Made by a program: the position numbers and the translations under genes. The notes beneath the pieces were generated by a model, which saw only the letters and a program-made list of their open reading frames with translations, was not told where the DNA came from and did not search any database. Source: a virus. From it: a DNA stretch of 23,921 nt. Below are positions 20,477-23,921 of the stretch, piece by piece. The stretch spans positions 1 through 23,921 of IMG/VR virus record IMGVR_UViG_3300038954_000699; one strand, written 5' to 3'. Within the stretch, counting starts at the first letter, position 1. Each line of letters begins with the position of its first letter.

Positions 20477-21706
20477 ATGAAGACTGTAAAAGAGTATCAA
20501 ATTGAGATTGACGGCAAGCGGGATGAGTTGGCCCGTTTGTTTGACGACCACAAGGTGATGGACGGCGATGAGGCCAAGTACGATATGTCGCCTGAGCAAG
20601 TCGCCAGGGTGAATGAGCTGAATGACGAGATCGGTGAGCTGGTCGAGAAGCGTGACGAAGCCAAGAACCTGGACACGATTTTCCAGGACAACCAGAAGCA
20701 GATCAAGGAAGCGCAGCGAGCGAAGATGGATTTGCCGCTTGGCGGCGAAAAGGGTGTTGAGCCTGGACGCAAAGAAGCAAAAAGCCTGGGCGAGATGTTT
20801 ACCGAGAGCCGGGCTTACAAGGAGCGCCAAAACGGGCGTGACATTATCGCTTCTTTCGAGGATTTCCAGTTCAAGACGCTGATGACGACGAGTGCCGGTT
20901 TTGCGCCGGAAAGCACTCGCACGGGCAAGTTGGTGCCTTATGCGCACCGCCGCCCGATGGTTTTCCAACTGATGCCGAACACGCAAACGAACCAGGCTGC
21001 TGTTGTGTACATGGAAGAGACCACGTTCACGAACAACGCCGATACGGTCGCCGAGGGTGGCGAGTATCCCGAGGCTGCGCTGGCATACACGGAACGCAGC
21101 GAGACGATTCGCAAGATTGCGCAGTATTTGCCGGTGACGGATGAGCAGCTTGAGGATGTTCCGAGCATGCGTTCGCTGATCGATAACCGCCTTTTGACGA
21201 TGCTTGACCTGGAGCGTGAGGATCAAATTTTGACGGGCAGTGGCAGTTCGCCCGATTTGACCGGTTTCCACAACAAGAGCGGCGTGCAATCGCAGGCTTT
21301 GGGCAGCGACCCGATTCCCGATGCGATTTACAAGGCGATGACCAAGGTACGCTGGACGGGTTATGCCGAGCCTTCGGCTGTGGTTTTCCACCCGAATGAC
21401 TGGCAAACGGTGCGCTTACTGCGGACGACGGACGATGTCTACATTTGGGGCAACCCGAGTGAGGCCGGTCCTGAGCGGATTTGGGGCCTTCCGGTTGTGA
21501 TCACGAATGCGGAAACGGAAAACACTGCACTTTTGGGCGATTTCACGCTCTACAGTGAGCTGTTCCGCAAACGGGGCGCTGACATCAAGATCAGCGACAG
21601 CCACAGCGACTTCTTCATCAAGGGGAAGCAGGCTGTTCGCATCGATGAGCGGGTTGCTCTGGTGATTTACCGAGCTTCGGCGTTCTGCAAGGTGACTGGA
21701 ATTTAA
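20477..21706 (+). CDS. HK97-fold major capsid protein
   Basis: The 409-residue product is the major shell protein. Residues 1-105 form a charged, helical delta domain (KRDELARLFDDHK, RVNELNDEIGELVEK) that normally acts as scaffold and is cut off by the protease. The HK97-fold domain starts near 115 and includes LMTTSAGFAPE, LEREDQILTG and VVFHPNDWQ segments; it ends near the C-terminus with the FFIKGKQAVRIDERVALV strand. Codon choice shifts to C-ending codons compared with the G/T-rich neighbours, fitting high expression. The gene follows the protease in the usual order, with an AGAGAGGG site before ATG 20477. Confidence 0.95.
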   Translation: MKTVKEYQIEIDGKRDELARLFDDHKVMDGDEAKYDMSPEQVARVNELNDEIGELVEKRDEAKNLDTIFQDNQKQIKEAQRAKMDLPLGGEKGVEPGRKEAKSLGEMFTESRAYKERQNGRDIIASFEDFQFKTLMTTSAGFAPESTRTGKLVPYAHRRPMVFQLMPNTQTNQAAVVYMEETTFTNNADTVAEGGEYPEAALAYTERSETIRKIAQYLPVTDEQLEDVPSMRSLIDNRLLTMLDLEREDQILTGSGSSPDLTGFHNKSGVQSQALGSDPIPDAIYKAMTKVRWTGYAEPSAVVFHPNDWQTVRLLRTTDDVYIWGNPSEAGPERIWGLPVVITNAETENTALLGDFTLYSELFRKRGADIKISDSHSDFFIKGKQAVRIDERVALVIYRASAFCKVTGI

Positions 21707-21723
21707 CCCCTATCCCCCTGTAT

Positions 21724-21753
21724 CCCCCTTTCCCCGTGAACGGAGAAAGGGGG
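21724..21753. repeat. Strong hairpin between capsid and decoration genes
   Basis: CCCCCTTTC and CCGT (21724-21737) pair with ACGG and GAAAGGGGG (21740-21753), with one C/A mismatch. There is no T tract, so it is more likely an RNA-stabilising structure or partial attenuator than a terminator. Confidence 0.65.
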
Positions 21754-21782
21754 AGGCTGGGCGGTGAATAAGGAGAGATGCT

Positions 21783-22340
21783 ATGAGTGTAATTGTAGGT
21801 GGAGAGAAGGTTGCCGGTTCGTATGGGCCGTTTTTGTATGAAGGCACGCCCGCGGACGGGAGCAGCGGTACGCAGGCCGGGGTTGCGGCAGTAGGCGCTT
21901 TGCTGCTGGATGTGACCAATGCTGTTCTGTACCGCAATACGGGCTCGCAGAGTTCGCCCACGTGGAGCCGAATTGGCACCAATCAGGTGATGTCGAAGGA
22001 ATTCAACATTGATAACGGCAACGGCGTCACGGATGATGACTTGCTGGGCAATTTCCGCAATGGGGCTGTGCCGATTGCTGCCTGGGTGGTTTATTCGGAG
22101 GCTTCGGACAGCGGTGACGCCAGCGGGGCTACGATTCAGCTAGGGTCGAGCAAGGGCGGCAGTGACATTGTGGCAGCGACCAACCTGGAGAACGGTAAGG
22201 CGATCGGTTCGGTTACGGCGCTGACGCTGGGTTCGGGCGTGGATGATGTTGGCGATTACGGCAGCATTTGGGCACGCCATACCGGCGTTGCGGCCACGCA
22301 GGTGGGTAAGTACCACGTGATTGTGGAGTACAAAGCGTGA
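21783..22340 (+). CDS. Putative capsid decoration or head-associated protein
   Basis: The 185-residue product is not recognised by a specific family. It is rich in Gly, Ser, Ala and Asp with repeated short beta-type stretches, and has no membrane segment or coiled coil. The first half (YEGTPADGSSGTQAG, LYRNTGS) and second half (WVVYSEASDSGDASG, KYHVIVEY) look like surface-exposed beta domains. Position directly behind the major capsid gene and C-rich codon use similar to it suggest a head decoration or fiber protein. AAGGAG precedes ATG 21783. Confidence 0.6.
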   Translation: MSVIVGGEKVAGSYGPFLYEGTPADGSSGTQAGVAAVGALLLDVTNAVLYRNTGSQSSPTWSRIGTNQVMSKEFNIDNGNGVTDDDLLGNFRNGAVPIAAWVVYSEASDSGDASGATIQLGSSKGGSDIVAATNLENGKAIGSVTALTLGSGVDDVGDYGSIWARHTGVAATQVGKYHVIVEYKA

Positions 22341-23029
22341 TTCAGACGGATTGGGGCGGTTGGTATCCGGCTACTCTGGATGGTTTTGCGGGCGTTCATG
22401 CCGGTGAGACGTGCTTGATTGTGTGCAACGGGCCGAGTCTCAATGAGCTTCCGCTGGACTTTCTGGAGATGTACCCGAGCTTTGGCTGCAATACGATTTG
22501 CGAGTGGGAGGATTTCTCGCCGACGTATTATGTGGCCGTTGACGACCGGGTGCGGCGTGAGTTTGGGGATTGTGTGATGAGACGTTTCAGGCATATTCCC
22601 AAGTTCATTCCGACGCCAAACCTGGATCGATGGAAGGGTACGATGTTTTACCGCTGGTTCCACCGCCCGGGTCCGCTGTGGCCGTATGCGGCGACTTCGC
22701 TGTGGCCGAGTGAGATTTTGAGCAAAGATGGGATTACGTGGAGCTGCTGCCCGCATGTGATGATGCAGTTGGCGTTTTTCATGGGGTTTGAGACGATTTT
22801 GATTGTGGGGATGGATCACTCGGATGATTACCGGATGCACGCCTGGGGGGAGGATGAGGGGATTATCAGACGGCCTAATCCACGGGCGCTGTGGGAGAAG
22901 TGGGAGCGGGGTCATATGGAGCTGTGCAAGGGTTTTGCGGCTCGGGGTGTGAGGATGATCAATGTGACGCCGTGGACGGAGGAGAAGGCGCTTCCGAAGG
23001 GGGATTGGAGGGATTACTACAGTGGGTAG
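22337..23029 (+). CDS. DUF115-like protein (first of two)
   Basis: The 230-residue product has the pattern ETCLIVCNGPSLNELP near residue 24-40, typical of DUF115/MAF-type proteins, some of which are linked to sugar transfer on flagellin. Later a MMQLAFFMGFETILIVGMDH segment ends in a DHS motif. In phages such proteins may modify glycans or virion components, but no activity is shown. GTG 22337 overlaps the stop of the preceding gene (GTGA), with GGAG upstream. The next gene has the same overall plan. Confidence 0.7.
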   Translation: MIQTDWGGWYPATLDGFAGVHAGETCLIVCNGPSLNELPLDFLEMYPSFGCNTICEWEDFSPTYYVAVDDRVRREFGDCVMRRFRHIPKFIPTPNLDRWKGTMFYRWFHRPGPLWPYAATSLWPSEILSKDGITWSCCPHVMMQLAFFMGFETILIVGMDHSDDYRMHAWGEDEGIIRRPNPRALWEKWERGHMELCKGFAARGVRMINVTPWTEEKALPKGDWRDYYSG

Positions 23030-23046
23030 TGGGTGGTGGGTAGTGG
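23020..23046 (+). repeat. TAGTGG-type simple repeat
   Basis: Repeating TAGTGGG, TGGTGGG and TAGTGGA units cover the stop codon of the preceding gene and the short gap after it. Confidence 0.75.
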
Positions 23047-23058
23047 AGGATGCGAATT

Positions 23059-23877
23059 ATGAGACCGGACAATCCGAAGGCGATGGCGATGCATAAGGAC
23101 CGGTTTTACGGCGGTACGGCGCTGGTGATTTTGGGTGGTCCGAGTGGGGCGGGGTGGGAACGGCTGCGGGATGCGGTTGCGCCGGATGTGATTATCACGA
23201 TGAACGGTGCGACGAGAATTCCGGGGGCGGATTATTGGCTTTTGACGGAGAATATGAATTTCTGCGAGAGCCGAAAAGATCGGGATGAGCGTTTGGCGGC
23301 GTTTATGCATGTGATGGATAGGGGCAACACGGCGGAGACGCTGCTGGTTTCACACCGGAGTTGGAATTTGCTGCCGACGTACGGGATCGATGAGAGCCGG
23401 TGTGTGCGGGTGATGCGGGCACGGTACCCACGCCTGGAGATCGATTTGCGTAATTACGGCAAGGGTTTCCTAAAGGGGCCGCTTTCTCGCTGTAGGGGGT
23501 GGGAGCCTGGTGTGCGGGTGTGCGTGGGGACGGTGGGGCTTCAGGCGCTGCATTTGGCGGGGATTTTGGGATGCGCTGAGGTGCATACGATTGGGTTTGA
23601 TTTGATGTTCTCACCACAGAGACACAAAGGGCACAAAGATGGGCAGTTAGGTCACGAAGAAAAACACCATTGGTATGAGCATCCGAGGTATGAGGCGGGG
23701 CGGTTTCGGACGGAGGAGATGTTCATCGAGTACCGGGGGGTGCGGACGCAGGGGTGGTGGATGGAGACGGCGAAGTATTTGAAGAGTTTGCGGGATGTGT
23801 TTGAACGGTATGAGTTGATTTGGCAGGATCACAGCGATGGTTTGCTGGCGGTCGAAGGGGCATGGTGCGCTCAATGA
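23059..23877 (+). CDS. DUF115-like protein (second of two)
   Basis: The 272-residue product repeats the plan of the previous one: a TALVILGGPSGAGWERL start, an ITMNGATRIPGADYW segment and a VGLQALHLAGILGCAEVHTI helix-strand before GFDLMF. This suggests an ancient duplication. A CACAAAGG repeat is inserted in frame after GFDLMF (PQRHKGHKDG), at the place where the related protein has its DHS motif, perhaps inside a loop near the active site. ATG 23059 follows GGAGG by 9 bases; ATG 23050 directly abuts that site and is unlikely. Confidence 0.65.
   Translation: MRPDNPKAMAMHKDRFYGGTALVILGGPSGAGWERLRDAVAPDVIITMNGATRIPGADYWLLTENMNFCESRKDRDERLAAFMHVMDRGNTAETLLVSHRSWNLLPTYGIDESRCVRVMRARYPRLEIDLRNYGKGFLKGPLSRCRGWEPGVRVCVGTVGLQALHLAGILGCAEVHTIGFDLMFSPQRHKGHKDGQLGHEEKHHWYEHPRYEAGRFRTEEMFIEYRGVRTQGWWMETAKYLKSLRDVFERYELIWQDHSDGLLAVEGAWCAQ
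23611..23639 (+). repeat. CACAAAGG-type repeat, copy 4 (in gene)
   Basis: TCACCACAGAGACACAAAGG followed by GCACAAAGA lies in frame inside the second DUF115-like gene. Confidence 0.8.
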
Positions 23878-23921
23878 GGTATGCGGTTTACAACCACCAG
23901 GATAAGGCGGATGCGTTTATT
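23874..23921 (+). CDS. Partial gene at window end, unknown
   Basis: Only the first 16 residues (MRYAVYNHQDKADAFI) are visible. The start codon overlaps the preceding stop (ATGA), continuing the operon. No function can be read from so short a piece. Confidence 0.55.
   Translation, partial: MRYAVYNHQDKADAFI

Noticed and set aside
940-21406. Long minus-strand open frames such as 940-1905, 2035-2904, 8539-9651, 14753-15904, 17298-18503 and 19643-21406
   Set aside because: They lie fully opposite well-supported genes, have Arg/Pro/His-rich translations typical of frames complementary to G-rich coding strands, and lack ribosome-binding sites.
1-23921. tRNA or rRNA genes
   Set aside because: No cloverleaf-like segment with the typical GTTCRA-type arm or ribosomal RNA signature was noticed, though without a search program this is not exhaustive.

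Overview
The window reads as part of a tailed-phage or prophage genome, possibly a phage-plasmid, with an integron embedded in it. Almost every gene lies on the + strand with tight or overlapping starts and stops. The coding strand is strongly G-rich. Several families of short dispersed palindromic or low-complexity repeats are scattered through it, some inside genes. Such repeats, with the moderately high G+C, would fit an environmental bacterium of a Chloroflexota-like type, but the host assignment is a low-confidence inference.

Layout. 1-6165 is a replication and maintenance block: primase-helicase, a small gene repeating its C-terminal domain, an AT-rich region with nested inverted repeats and iteron-like direct repeats, SSB, ParA and a putative ribbon-helix-helix ParA partner. 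6166-8816 holds small accessory genes: a two-TM protein, a zinc-ribbon protein and a small membrane protein. It also holds a probable non-coding RNA with its own promoter and terminator (8372-8569). 8809-12279 is an integron: a co-directional IntI-type tyrosine recombinase followed by five gene cassettes. Each cassette is bounded by a recognisable attC site; four carry unknown small proteins and the fifth carries a reversed ribbon-helix-helix gene with its own promoter, operator and terminator.

12301-15061 carries a DUF5131-type radical-SAM-like protein, a structured intergenic region that may be a second small RNA, an LLH-type holin, a second TM/coiled-coil protein and a zinc-finger metallophosphoesterase. 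15197-23921 is the packaging and head module: small terminase, large terminase, portal fused to a head-morphogenesis domain, prohead protease, HK97-fold major capsid protein, a candidate head decoration protein, two DUF115-like proteins and the start of another gene.

How it fits together. Replication, partition, lysis, packaging and head genes are those of an HK97-like virus. No ordinary phage integrase is seen in this window; the only site-specific recombinase is the integron integrase, and parA plus iterons suggest extrachromosomal maintenance. The integron sits between the early block and the late block, where cassette gain or loss would not interrupt core functions. The most unusual points are this phage-borne integron, a covarying two-hairpin repeat that is translated inside the portal and membrane-protein genes, and the switch-like small RNA just upstream of the integrase.
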